Source: Streptomyces aurantiogriseus
GTDB lineage: Bacteria > Actinomycetota > Actinomycetes > Streptomycetales > Streptomycetaceae
Direction of reading: 5' to 3'
NCBI RefSeq assembly: GCF_014649375.1
Contig: NZ_BMSX01000001.1
Span: forward strand, 434,001 to 498,000
Length of the DNA: 64,000 bases
The translations under genes and the position numbers were made by a program. This document shows, in pieces, positions 14,979 to 27,410 of this stretch (positions within the stretch are counted from its first letter, which is position 1; each line of letters opens with the position of its first letter). The notes beneath the pieces are model-generated. The model had not been told where the DNA came from and did no database searches. It was given only the letters and a program-made list of their open reading frames with translations.

Positions 14979-16360
14979 TGTCCGATCTCACGACGCTTCT
15001 GGAGGTAGGTGGTCCTGTCGCCGCATTCGGCGGTGGGGCCGCCTACGCCCGGGCCAACCACCCCCGCCTCTACTGGTCCGCCGTCGGCGGCCCGATATCC
15101 ACCGTCCGGCTGCTCAGCTCGTACGCCTCGGTCATGGAAGCCTGCGGCCTGACCGTCGCGCCGTCCCGGCTGCGGGTCCTCGCCGTCAAGGCCACCACCC
15201 GACGGGAGGTGCGGCCCGTACCGCCTCGGCGGGGCATCATCCGTCCTACGTCGTCCGGTTTACGGCTCCGCCTCCGCCTCGCTCCAGGGCAGGAACCCGC
15301 CGACGTCGCCGCCTCCGCCGAACGGCTGCGGCACGCCTGGGGCGTCCACGCCGTGTACGTCTCCACCGTCAAGCCCGGTGTCGTCGAACTGCGGCTCGTC
15401 GGCTTCGACGTCCTGCGCAAGGTGCGGATGCCTCGCAAGACCGAGGGCGGGTTCCTCCAGGTGCCGGTCGCGCTGCGGGAGGACGCCATGCCCTTCGTCC
15501 GCGACTACCGGGCCGTTCCCCACCAACTCACCCTCGGCGCGACGCTGTCGGGCAAGTCCATGTACCTGCGCCATCTCGTCTCCGGTCTCGCCCCACAGAA
15601 CGTCGCCCTCGTCGGCGTCGACTGCAAGCGGGGCGTCGAGCTGGCTCCGTTCGCCTCGCGTCTCTCAGCGCTGGCCACCGACCCGGACGAAGCCGCAGAG
15701 CTGCTGCCCGTCCTGGTCAAGGAAATGGAGGACCGATACGACCTGATCAAAGCCTGGCAGGGCATAGCCCCTGGCACCCCTGACGAGGAGATCACCTCCG
15801 ACATCTGGGGCCTGCCCGAGAGCGAACGGCCCGTACCCATCGCCCTGTTCGTCGACGAGGTAGCCGAACTCTTCCTGACCGCCACCCGCAAGGACGAGGA
15901 ACGGCGCGACGAGATGGTCACCCAACTCATCCGCCTCGCCCAGCTCGGCCGCGCGGCCGGCATCTACCTGGAGGTCTGCGGGCAGCGCTTCGGTGCCGAA
16001 CTCGGCAAGGGCGCGACCATGCTCCGAGCCCAGCTCACCGGCCGGGTCTGCCACCGCGTGAACGATGAGGCCTCCGCGAAGATGGCCCTCGGCGACATCG
16101 CGCCGGAAGCGGTCCTCGCCGCCTGCGCCATCCCTGCCGAGCGTCCCGGCCTCGCGGTCGCCGGCGACACGTCCGGGGGCTGGTCCCGCATCCGCACCCC
16201 GTATCTCTCCCTCGGCGACGCCGCCGACGTCTGCCGGGAGACGGCCCATCTGGTGCCGGACCTGTCCGCGCTGAAGCCGTTCCGGCCCTACGTGCCCGCC
16301 CCTCTGCCCTCTGTCGAGCGGCCGGGGCCTGCCGTCCAGCCGCGTCCCCTCACCGACTGA
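14978..16360 (+). CDS. TraSA-like FtsK/SpoIIIE-family DNA translocase
   Basis: 460 residues from ATG 14978, overlapping the preceding stop. The N-terminal 35 residues contain a short hydrophobic stretch that could touch the membrane. The motor domain has Walker A GATLSGKS (187-194) and Walker B IALFVDE (289-295), followed by a helical and C-terminal region. The third residue before the Walker lysine is Leu-Ser-Gly, not the commoner Gly-Ser-Gly, but the G-x4-GKS consensus holds. Proteins of this family form the hexameric pump that moves double-stranded DNA between Streptomyces hyphae, and one such protein suffices for transfer. No cluster of 8-bp clt repeats is evident nearby. Confidence 0.9.
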   Translation: MSDLTTLLEVGGPVAAFGGGAAYARANHPRLYWSAVGGPISTVRLLSSYASVMEACGLTVAPSRLRVLAVKATTRREVRPVPPRRGIIRPTSSGLRLRLRLAPGQEPADVAASAERLRHAWGVHAVYVSTVKPGVVELRLVGFDVLRKVRMPRKTEGGFLQVPVALREDAMPFVRDYRAVPHQLTLGATLSGKSMYLRHLVSGLAPQNVALVGVDCKRGVELAPFASRLSALATDPDEAAELLPVLVKEMEDRYDLIKAWQGIAPGTPDEEITSDIWGLPESERPVPIALFVDEVAELFLTATRKDEERRDEMVTQLIRLAQLGRAAGIYLEVCGQRFGAELGKGATMLRAQLTGRVCHRVNDEASAKMALGDIAPEAVLAACAIPAERPGLAVAGDTSGGWSRIRTPYLSLGDAADVCRETAHLVPDLSALKPFRPYVPAPLPSVERPGPAVQPRPLTD

Positions 16361-16443
16361 GCCTCACCGCACCCCGGTCGGCGTGACCGTCTCACGCCAC
16401 GTCCCTACCCCTCCCTTGCCTCGATCAGGAAGGAGACGTCCTC

Positions 16444-17070
16444 ATGCGCGCCCAACTGGCGCGGGTAGACGCGGTGCTCGTCCAGGCGCTCATCGCCGCC
16501 GCGCTGTCCTTCGCGCACATCCACGACGTCGCCGTTGCGGCCGGACAGGACGGCTGGAAGGCCTGGGCCTACCCCGTCTCGGTCGACCTGCTGCTCGTCG
16601 CCGCCTGGCGTCGACTGCGCTCCGGCTCGGCCAAGGGTGCGGCCTGGTGCTGGTTCGTCATCGCGCTCGCCGCGTCCCTCGGCGCGAACGTCGCCACGGC
16701 CGGCCTGCTCGACCTCGACGACGTCCCGGCCTGGCTGCGCATCCTCGTCGCAGGCTGGCCCGCCGTCGCCTTCCTCGGCGGAACCCTCCTCGCCCACACC
16801 GCACCCAAGACGGCCGATGACGTCGAGCTGATCGAGGACCAGGAGGACGAGCCCGAAACGGCCCCCGAGCCGCCCACCCCGGCACCACCCGCCATCGAGG
16901 CCCCGCCGGACCGCCCGGCCGTCCCGGTCCCGACCGCCCTCATCGACCACGCCCGCAAGGTCGCCGCCGAGCACCACACCCGAACCGGCACCCCCATGGA
17001 CGTCACCACCCTGCGCGCCCGCCTCGGTGTCCCGGCGCCCATGGCCGAAGCCATCGCCGCCCACCTCTGA
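16444..17070 (+). CDS. DUF2637 spread protein (SpdB-like) with four membrane segments
   Basis: 208 residues from ATG with AAGGAGACGTCCTC upstream. Four hydrophobic segments lie in the first 120 residues (near 10-30, 38-55, 66-85 and 93-112), followed by an acidic Pro-rich linker and a C-terminal helix-turn-helix-like domain (residues 160-208). This two-part layout is typical of DUF2637 proteins of Streptomyces plasmids and AICEs, which act in intramycelial spread of transferred DNA. It is transcribed with the neighbouring transfer genes. Confidence 0.82.
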   Translation: MRAQLARVDAVLVQALIAAALSFAHIHDVAVAAGQDGWKAWAYPVSVDLLLVAAWRRLRSGSAKGAAWCWFVIALAASLGANVATAGLLDLDDVPAWLRILVAGWPAVAFLGGTLLAHTAPKTADDVELIEDQEDEPETAPEPPTPAPPAIEAPPDRPAVPVPTALIDHARKVAAEHHTRTGTPMDVTTLRARLGVPAPMAEAIAAHL

Positions 17071-17081
17071 AGGGAGCTCTG

Positions 17082-17273
17082 ATGACCGCCAACCGCCGCT
17101 TCCGCAACGTCACCCGCATCGGCCCGGTGCAGGTCGGCACCGCCTACGACCACCGCGGCCGCGAGAAGCACACCGCCGCCTGCACCGCCCCGCGCTGCAA
17201 CTTCTCCGCCGACTACGACAGCCGCGCCGCCGCCGAGCTGGCCGCTCGCACTCACCGTTGCCCCGTCCGCTGA
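17082..17273 (+). CDS. Mobile element transfer protein SpdA-like
   Basis: 63 residues, GAAGGGAG ribosome site, starting 11 bases after the preceding stop. Basic, with a compact CTAPRC and C-terminal HRCPV cysteine/histidine pattern that could bind zinc. Matches the short spread proteins that accompany traSA and spdB in pSAM2-type elements. Confidence 0.75.
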   Translation: MTANRRFRNVTRIGPVQVGTAYDHRGREKHTAACTAPRCNFSADYDSRAAAELAARTHRCPVR

Positions 17274-17289
17274 AAGGACCCCGTACCCC

Positions 17290-17484
17290 GTGACCGTCAG
17301 CCTTCCGCTCGTCGTCGTCCTCGGCTTCTTCGCCTGGGCGGCGGTCAAGTTCCTCGGCGTCCGCGTCTGGATCGTCGTCCTGATCACCCTCTTCGGCTTC
17401 TGGCTCTCGCGCACCTTCCTCGCCCCCGCCATCGAGTCCGGCACGCGTACCGGCGTGGACGTCGTAAACGGCTCACATGACTAG
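17290..17484 (+). CDS. Small hydrophobic spread-type protein
   Basis: 64 residues from GTG with AAAGGA upstream. Two overlapping hydrophobic helices (about 4-20 and 23-42), then a short polar tail. It sits in the transfer cluster and is likely a membrane component of the spread machinery. The operator at 17475-17490 overlaps its last codons. Confidence 0.65.
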   Translation: MTVSLPLVVVLGFFAWAAVKFLGVRVWIVVLITLFGFWLSRTFLAPAIESGTRTGVDVVNGSHD

Positions 17485-17490
17485 ACGAGT
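17475..17490. promoter_or_regulatory. Operator core upstream of the SpdD-like gene
   Basis: Contains the exact core TAGACGAGT (17482-17490) followed by AGATAAGGAG, nearly the same context as at 14597 (TAGACGAGTAGATAGGA). The left arm ACATGA is poor. It suggests a second repressed promoter for the spdD-rep-xis-int half of the element. Confidence 0.5.
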
Positions 17491-17506
17491 AGATAAGGAG
17501 TTCGCC

Positions 17507-17758
17507 GTGTTCCTGCCCAAGTACCCGGACAACCCCACCCCGCCGCCCGCGCACAGTCACGCGCCGACCGACCCGGTCCCCGTCCCGGTCCGGCGCTCGC
17601 TCCCGTCGGTCTCCATCGATCAGAAGACCGTCGCGGCCGTGCTCGTCGGCGGAGTCGTCCTCACTGCGCTCCTGGCCGCCGTCGCCGTCACGGCCATCTC
17701 GGTCGCCGTCGCCGCCGTGGTCCTGCGCTCCCTGCTCCGCGACCACCACCGCCGCTGA
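17507..17758 (+). CDS. SpdD-like membrane protein
   Basis: 83 residues from GTG 17507, chosen over an upstream ATG in the same frame because AAGGAG stands six bases before it. Pro-rich N-terminus, then a 40-residue Val/Ala-rich hydrophobic segment and a basic end. Resembles SpdD-type proteins that precede the replication gene in AICEs. Confidence 0.7.
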   Translation: MFLPKYPDNPTPPPAHSHAPTDPVPVPVRRSLPSVSIDQKTVAAVLVGGVVLTALLAAVAVTAISVAVAAVVLRSLLRDHHRR

Positions 17759-17829
17759 CTGCGGCCAGACCTCCGGGGCGGCGCGACACCGCCACGTACG
17801 CGCCGCCCCGGTGGCCCACCCCTCCTTAA

Positions 17830-19215
17830 GTGCCCGTCAGAAGGAGATCCGTCATCTTCACCCGCGCCACCCCGCCCCCACTCCCGGAACTCAGCAACCT
17901 CGCCGCAGGCGGCACACTGCCCGGTATCCTCCGCCAGCTCTCCGGGCTCGGCGGTTGCACCCACCCCATCCGTCTGGACGGCCATCGCACTGAGTACGAC
18001 GTCGACACCGCCACTGGCGAGATCGGCCGCATCCTCCACCGCCTCGACTCGGGCGATCTCCCGGCCGGCCAACTCCTCGTTCGCTGCAACAACCGCCGCA
18101 CGACCCGCTGCGCGGCCTGCTCGGAGGTCTACCGCCGCGACACCTTCCAACTGATCACAGCAGGCCTGCGCGGTGGCAAGGGCACCCCGGAACGCGTCGC
18201 TACCCACCCCCGCGTCTTCGCCACCTTCACCGCCCCCGGCTTCGGCCCGGTCCACAACCGCCGCACCGACGGACGCCCCTGCCGCTGCGGCACCCACCAC
18301 GACCAGGAGGACGAAGCCCTCGGCTCCCCGCTCAACCCGGACACCTACGACTACGAAGCCGCCGTCCTCTGGAACGCGCACGCCGGTCCCCTCTGGCGCC
18401 GCTTCTCCACCTACCTGCGCCGGGAGGTCGGCAAGCGCGCCGGCCTGTCGCAACGGGAGCTCCGCGACCATGCCCGCGTCTCCTTCGCCAAGGTCGCCGA
18501 GTACCAGAAGCGCGGTGCGGTCCACTTCCACGCGGTCATACGCCTCGACGGCCCCGGCGGCGGCGACACTCCGCCCCCGGCCTGGGCCACCGCCGAGCTG
18601 CTGACCGACGCCATCACCGCCGCCGCGTCCAAGGTCCATGTCGACGGCCCGACCATCGACGGCCGCGCCCACAGCTTCGCCTTCGGCCGCCAGCTCGACG
18701 TCCGCACCATCCGATCCGCCGACTTCAACGACGGCCAGGAGCTGACCGAACGAGCCGTCGCCGCCTACGTCGCCAAGTACGCCACCAAGGGCGCGGAGAC
18801 GGCCACGGGAGCTCTCGACCGGCCGCTCAAGTTCGTCGCCGAACTCGCCCAGCTCGACATCAGCGAGCACGCGCGCCGCCTGATCCGAACCGCCTGGGCC
18901 CTCGGCGCACGCAAGGACCTCGAACACCTCCGCCTGCGCGCCTGGGCCCACATGCTCGGCTTCCGCGGCCACTTCTCCACCAAGTCCCGCCGCTACTCCA
19001 CCACCCTCGGCGCACTCCGCGACGCCCGCGCCGAATGGCGACGCGCACAGGCCGCAGCCACCGCACCCGACCGCGCACCCGAGACGACCTACGTCCTCGC
19101 GCACTGGGCCTTCGCCGGAACCGGCCTCTCCGACGCCGAAGCCTGGCTCGCCGCGAGCCTCAACGGTGACGCGCAACCCGACCACCAGACCGCCCCGGAA
19201 GGAGCCGCAGCATGA
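17830..19215 (+). CDS. RepSA-like rolling-circle replication initiator
   Basis: 461 residues if begun at GTG 17830. It has a cysteine cluster (RCNNRRTTRCAAC, 86-97, and CRCGTHH), an HUH motif in AVHFHAVIRLDG (His 232 and His 234), and the tyrosine motif YVAKYATK (Tyr 313, Tyr 317) expected to nick the origin. It is the initiator of pSAM2-type elements that replicate as circles before transfer. The start is uncertain: the only good ribosome site, GAAGGAG (17840-17846), is inside this frame and is followed at seven bases by an in-frame ATC (17854), with no ATG, GTG or TTG. The stop overlaps the excisionase start. Confidence 0.85.
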   Translation: MPVRRRSVIFTRATPPPLPELSNLAAGGTLPGILRQLSGLGGCTHPIRLDGHRTEYDVDTATGEIGRILHRLDSGDLPAGQLLVRCNNRRTTRCAACSEVYRRDTFQLITAGLRGGKGTPERVATHPRVFATFTAPGFGPVHNRRTDGRPCRCGTHHDQEDEALGSPLNPDTYDYEAAVLWNAHAGPLWRRFSTYLRREVGKRAGLSQRELRDHARVSFAKVAEYQKRGAVHFHAVIRLDGPGGGDTPPPAWATAELLTDAITAAASKVHVDGPTIDGRAHSFAFGRQLDVRTIRSADFNDGQELTERAVAAYVAKYATKGAETATGALDRPLKFVAELAQLDISEHARRLIRTAWALGARKDLEHLRLRAWAHMLGFRGHFSTKSRRYSTTLGALRDARAEWRRAQAAATAPDRAPETTYVLAHWAFAGTGLSDAEAWLAASLNGDAQPDHQTAPEGAAA

Positions 19216-19400
19216 CCACCGCCGCCCCTGAACTGCTCACCGTGCCTGAGGTCATGACCCGGCTCAAGGTCGGCCGCACCAAGGTGTACGACCTCATCCG
19301 CACCCGCCGTCTGGTCTCCATCAAGGTCGACGGCTGCCGTCGCATCCCGGACGAAGCCGTACGCGACTTCGTCCACCAGCAGATGGGGGAGGCCGCCTGA
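19212..19400 (+). CDS. xis: Excisionase (helix-turn-helix, MerR/Xis type)
   Basis: 62 residues. ATG overlaps the rep stop, and GGAAGGAG precedes it. The whole protein is one winged-helix domain, LLTVPEVMTRLKVGRTKVYDLI, then RRIPDEAVRDFV. Excisionases of this type bind near att and turn the integrase toward excision. Its stop overlaps the integrase start (TGATG), giving tight rep-xis-int coupling as in pSAM2. Confidence 0.88.
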   Translation: MTTAAPELLTVPEVMTRLKVGRTKVYDLIRTRRLVSIKVDGCRRIPDEAVRDFVHQQMGEAA

Positions 19401-20557
19401 TGGCCAAGAGGCGACCCAACGGCGGGGGCACGATCTCAAGGCGGTCGGACGGCCGTTACATGGGACGCGCATACGTCACCGACACGGACGGCAACCGGGT
19501 CCGTAAGACCGTCTACGGGGCCACGTGGGACGACGCCAACGAGAAGCTCGGCAAGCTCCAGGACCAGGAGCGCAACGGCGTCCCGGTGCCGTCCCGCTCC
19601 TGGTCGCTCGGCGAGTGGCTGAACTACTGGCTTGAGCACATCGTGGAGCCGGAATGCGAGCACAACACGTACGTCAAGTACGAGTCCAAAGTCAGGCTCT
19701 ACCTGCTGCCCCACCTCGGCAAAAAGCCCCTCGTCAAGCTCACCCCGGCTCAACTCCGCACCTTCATGGCCCTGCTGAAGCGCGAAAAGGTCGGCGCCGC
19801 CACCCGCTTCGAGGTGCTCCGCGTCCTCCGTAACGCCCTCAACCGGGCCATCCGTGAAGAGCTGCTGACGCGCAACGTCGCCCTCCTGGTCGACATGCCC
19901 AAGGTCTCCAAGGACAAGGGCACGGCGTGGAGCGCACGCGAGGCGATCGCCTTCCTTCGATCGGTCCGGGCTCACCGCCTCTACGCGGCCTGCGTCCTGG
20001 TCCTGGTGCTCGGCCTCCGCCGCAGTGAGGTCCTGGGGCTCCGCTGGCAGGACATCGACTTCGAGGCCGGCCGGTTCACCCCGGTCAAGCAGGTGCAGCG
20101 CGAGAAGGGCGTCGGCCTGGTCCTCAAGGACCTCAAGACGGAGTCCTCACAGGCGGTGCTCCCGCTGCCCGAATTCTGCGCCCGCGTCCTCGAAGAGCGG
20201 CGGGAGCTCCAGGAGCTGGAACAGAAGATCGCCGGTGCCCACTGGGCCCAGCAGGACGGACACGATCTGATCTTCTCCTCGGAGCACGGCGGCATGATCG
20301 ACCCCACGGGCTTCTCCCGGACCTTCGATCGCCTCGTGAAGCGGGCCGACGTCCGCCGCATCACGGTCCGGCTCGCTCGCCACACCTGCGGGACCCTCCT
20401 GGCCTTCCTGAAGGTCCACCCCAAGGTCGCTCAGGCGATCCTCCGCCACAGCCAGATCAGCATGACCATGGACGTGTACACGCACGTGGTGGGCGACAGT
20501 GAGAGGGAGGCTGTGACGATGCTCGCAGAGCTGCTCGAAGATCCGCTCATCGGCTGA
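19400..20557 (+). CDS. int: Tyrosine recombinase (integrase) of the element
   Basis: 385 residues. N-terminal arm-binding domain (1-60), SAM-like core-binding domain (68-165), catalytic domain (175-370). Catalytic residues visible: Arg 207 (GLRRSE), Lys 246 (DLKT), Arg 327, His 350 (ILRHSQ) and nucleophile Tyr 360 (TMDVYTH). The usual HxxR box reads RLAR (324-327), so the first histidine is arginine. It recombines attP with the 3' half of tRNA-Ile, 81 bases downstream of its stop. Apart from that box the frame is complete. Confidence 0.9.
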   Translation: MAKRRPNGGGTISRRSDGRYMGRAYVTDTDGNRVRKTVYGATWDDANEKLGKLQDQERNGVPVPSRSWSLGEWLNYWLEHIVEPECEHNTYVKYESKVRLYLLPHLGKKPLVKLTPAQLRTFMALLKREKVGAATRFEVLRVLRNALNRAIREELLTRNVALLVDMPKVSKDKGTAWSAREAIAFLRSVRAHRLYAACVLVLVLGLRRSEVLGLRWQDIDFEAGRFTPVKQVQREKGVGLVLKDLKTESSQAVLPLPEFCARVLEERRELQELEQKIAGAHWAQQDGHDLIFSSEHGGMIDPTGFSRTFDRLVKRADVRRITVRLARHTCGTLLAFLKVHPKVAQAILRHSQISMTMDVYTHVVGDSEREAVTMLAELLEDPLIG

Positions 20558-20577
20558 CCGCAGCCATTCGCCGCTGT

Positions 20578-20598
20578 TGGTGTCAACCACTGGTGTCA
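20578..20598 (+). repeat. Paired TGGTGTCA repeats at the integrase end (possible arm-type sites)
   Basis: TGGTGTCA at 20578-20585 and 20591-20598, offset 13 bases, ending 39 bases before att. Same layout as at 6621-6641 and same repeat as at 6821-6841. Confidence 0.55.
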
Positions 20599-20599
20599 A

Positions 20600-20630
20600 A
20601 AGACCCCCGGTCCACTGGACCGGGGGTCTT
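20600..20630 (+). terminator. Integrase terminator
   Basis: AAGACCCCCGGTCC paired with GGACCGGGGGTCTT around a three-base loop, followed by CTCG. It prevents the integrase transcript from reading antisense into tRNA-Ile. Confidence 0.85.
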
Positions 20631-20637
20631 CTCGCAT

Positions 20638-20681
20638 GTGGGGCTAACAGGATTTGAACCTGTGGCCTCATCCTTATCAGG
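20638..20681. repeat. Right attachment site (attR) within tRNA-Ile
   Basis: 44 bases identical to 6681-6724, covering the tRNA from its 3' end to the anticodon loop. The tRNA gene stays complete because the element carries the same 3' half. Confidence 0.92.
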
Positions 20682-20712
20682 GATGCGCTCTAACCAACTG
20701 AGCTATAGCCCC
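20639..20712 (-). tRNA. tRNA-Ile (anticodon GAT)
   Basis: 74-nt cloverleaf on the minus strand. Acceptor GGGGCTA pairs with TAGCCCC, discriminator A, D-loop with GTTGGTTAGAGC, anticodon GAT in CTGATAAG, T-loop GGTTCAAATCC. CCA is not encoded. Conserved place just downstream of gyrA and the DUF3566 gene. Serves as the integration target of the element. Confidence 0.96.
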
Positions 20713-20836
20713 GCCGCGCTCTGCGGTGTGTGTCCCGCGCGCTGACTCCTGAAGATTAGCGCACGACGTGGGCAGTCCCAAAATCGGTTCCCGGCGGACC
20801 CTCGGCGGAGGTTTGAAACGACCGTCGGGGCTGAGG

Positions 20837-21727
20837 TCACTCGTCCTCGGCCAGCGTCAGTTCGATGCCGCCGACGAAGCCGGCGGAGAGGTTGTAGATG
20901 AACGCGCCGAGCGTCGCGAGGGCCGTCGCGAGGACGACGTCGATGACCGCGATGATCGACGTGAACATCAGGACGTGGGGGAGGGAGAGGAACGACTGGA
21001 GGTCGAAGCCGTTCGACTCGTTCGAGCCGGTGGCCTCCGAGATCGTGCCGCCGACCGTCGAGAAGACGCCCATCGCGTCCATGACCATCCACAGCACGGC
21101 CGCCGCGATGATCGTGCAGATGCCGAGCGCGATGGAGAGCAGGAAGCTGACCTTCATCACCGACCACGGGTCGGCCTTCGCCACACGCAGCCGCGCCTTG
21201 CGCACGCGGGGCGTGGTGCTGGCGCCGGTGCGCGGACGGCGGACCGCGCCGGCCGGGGTGGCCTGGGTCTGGTAGGCCTGCGGCGGGTGGTAGGGCCCGG
21301 AGGGCTGCTGCGACCGGCGCTCGCCGGGCAGCGGGGAGGCCTGCTGGGCCTCTCCGGCGGCCTGCGGCTGCGCCTGGGCGCCCGGAGCGGCCGGGCCCGC
21401 TCCAGCCGCGTACTGCTGGGTCTGCGGGCCTCGGGTGTCCGTCACAGTTCCCCCCTGGGATCCATGAGTGTCGGGCGAGGGCGAGTCCTTCGCGCCCTTC
21501 AGGGGCGCCTTGATCGCCTGCAGGTTGGTCGTGTGCGGGTCCGTCATCTGTGCGTCGGCCCCACCGGCGTCGGTCCCCCGCGCGTCGGTCACCCGCGCGT
21601 CCTTCGCCCCCGCGGCGGAGCCACGGCCTCCGTCGTCCGTTTCCTTACCGGCAGAAGGACCGGTAGAAGGGTCGGCAGAGGTGCCGGCCGACGTACCGAC
21701 CGAACCGGCGCCCGTGGCTCCGCTCAC
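20837..21727 (-). CDS. DUF3566 transmembrane protein
   Basis: 296 residues. The first 175 are disordered and rich in Ala, Gly, Thr, Asp, Gln and Pro. The DUF3566 domain (about 178-290) starts with RLRVAKADPWSVMKVSF and has two membrane segments (near 192-215 and 248-275). The same gene follows gyrA throughout actinobacteria (Rv0007 in M. tuberculosis). Its function is not settled. It starts 18 bases after the gyrA stop, so it is probably in the gyrase transcript. Confidence 0.88.
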   Translation of the reverse strand: MSGATGAGSVGTSAGTSADPSTGPSAGKETDDGGRGSAAGAKDARVTDARGTDAGGADAQMTDPHTTNLQAIKAPLKGAKDSPSPDTHGSQGGTVTDTRGPQTQQYAAGAGPAAPGAQAQPQAAGEAQQASPLPGERRSQQPSGPYHPPQAYQTQATPAGAVRRPRTGASTTPRVRKARLRVAKADPWSVMKVSFLLSIALGICTIIAAAVLWMVMDAMGVFSTVGGTISEATGSNESNGFDLQSFLSLPHVLMFTSIIAVIDVVLATALATLGAFIYNLSAGFVGGIELTLAEDE

Positions 21728-21745
21728 GATGACTCACTCCTCGTG

Positions 21746-24340
<2,595 letters not shown>

Positions 24341-24382
24341 TGCTGGTGAAGATCCTTCCTGGTGCGGTCAGCTGAGACCGAC

Positions 24383-26862
<2,480 letters not shown>

Positions 26863-26876
26863 CGTGACGCACATCA
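26863..26876. promoter_or_regulatory. CRP-like palindrome GTGA-N6-TCAC
   Basis: GTGACGCACATCAC, perfect half-sites with six-base spacing. It overlaps the stop codon of the DUF721 gene and begins the long gyrB upstream region. The match is to the general CRP/FNR half-site rule; the binding protein is not shown. Confidence 0.4.
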
Positions 26877-27410
26877 CCCGTAGGTGTCGCCGGGGCCCAT
26901 GCTGCCCGGGGCCCGCAGGGGGCCGTAGCGGCGGGCGGGGCCGCCGGGGCCCTGCACCTTGATCTGCTTGACCCTGCCGTGGCCCAGGTCCTCGTTGAGA
27001 CGGGCGACCAGCGTCGGGGCGAGCAGCCGCAGGTTCGTCGCCCAGGCCGTGGAGTCGCAGCGCACGACCAGCACGCGCTCGTCCTCGTCGTACCGCTCCG
27101 GCACGCAGTGCTTGGCCACGTCCTCGCCGACGATCTGCGGCCAGCGGCCCATCACCCCGCCCACCGCGGCCGGCGCCTCCCAGCCGCGCTCGGTCAGGAG
27201 CCGGTTGATCGCGGCGCCGAGCGCCATCGGGTCGCGGCCGTCCGCGCGGGCGCCGGAGCGCAGACCGCCCCCGCGCCGCGCCTGCTTCTTCTGCCGCGCC
27301 GCGTCCCCACGCGCGCGTGCCTGCTCGCGCGCCGCCCGCAGCGCCACGCGCGCGAGGTCGACGCCGGAGGGCTCGGGGGTCTTCTTCGGGCCGGACTCGT
27401 CCGCGCTCAT
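26874..27410 (-). CDS. DUF721 protein, DciA-like
   Basis: 178 residues. N-terminal 65 residues are basic and probably disordered. The DUF721 domain (about 70-160) contains [25 protein letters not shown] and [14 protein letters not shown], as in DciA, the helicase operator that replaces DnaC in most bacteria. A role in loading or activating DnaB helicase is therefore plausible, in keeping with the dnaA-dnaN-recF-gyrB cluster (Rv0004 in M. tuberculosis). Its ATG overlaps the recF stop (ATGA), giving coupled translation. Confidence 0.88.
   Translation of the reverse strand: MSADESGPKKTPEPSGVDLARVALRAAREQARARGDAARQKKQARRGGGLRSGARADGRDPMALGAAINRLLTERGWEAPAAVGGVMGRWPQIVGEDVAKHCVPERYDEDERVLVVRCDSTAWATNLRLLAPTLVARLNEDLGHGRVKQIKVQGPGGPARRYGPLRAPGSMGPGDTYG

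Larger units (their letters stand above)
6681..20681. mobile_element. pSAM2-like integrative and conjugative element (AICE) in tRNA-Ile
   Basis: About 14 kb between two identical 44-bp att copies. The right copy is part of the intact tRNA-Ile gene. The backbone in order is a Nudix/Pif-like gene, GntR repressor, small conserved gene, SCO3933/Pra-like regulator, FtsK-type TraSA, spread genes, RepSA-like initiator, excisionase and tyrosine integrase, the known set of AICEs that replicate by rolling circle and transfer double-stranded DNA. Cargo (6725-12779) includes two secreted paralogues, an IS481-family element and an ATPase operon. Integrase, initiator and transfer genes all have complete frames, so mobility is plausible. 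Excision itself is not shown. Confidence 0.92.

Noticed and set aside
15682..15690. GACCCGGA, the 8-bp clt transfer repeat type, inside traSA
   Set aside because: A single occurrence in coding sequence. A clt locus needs a cluster of repeats.
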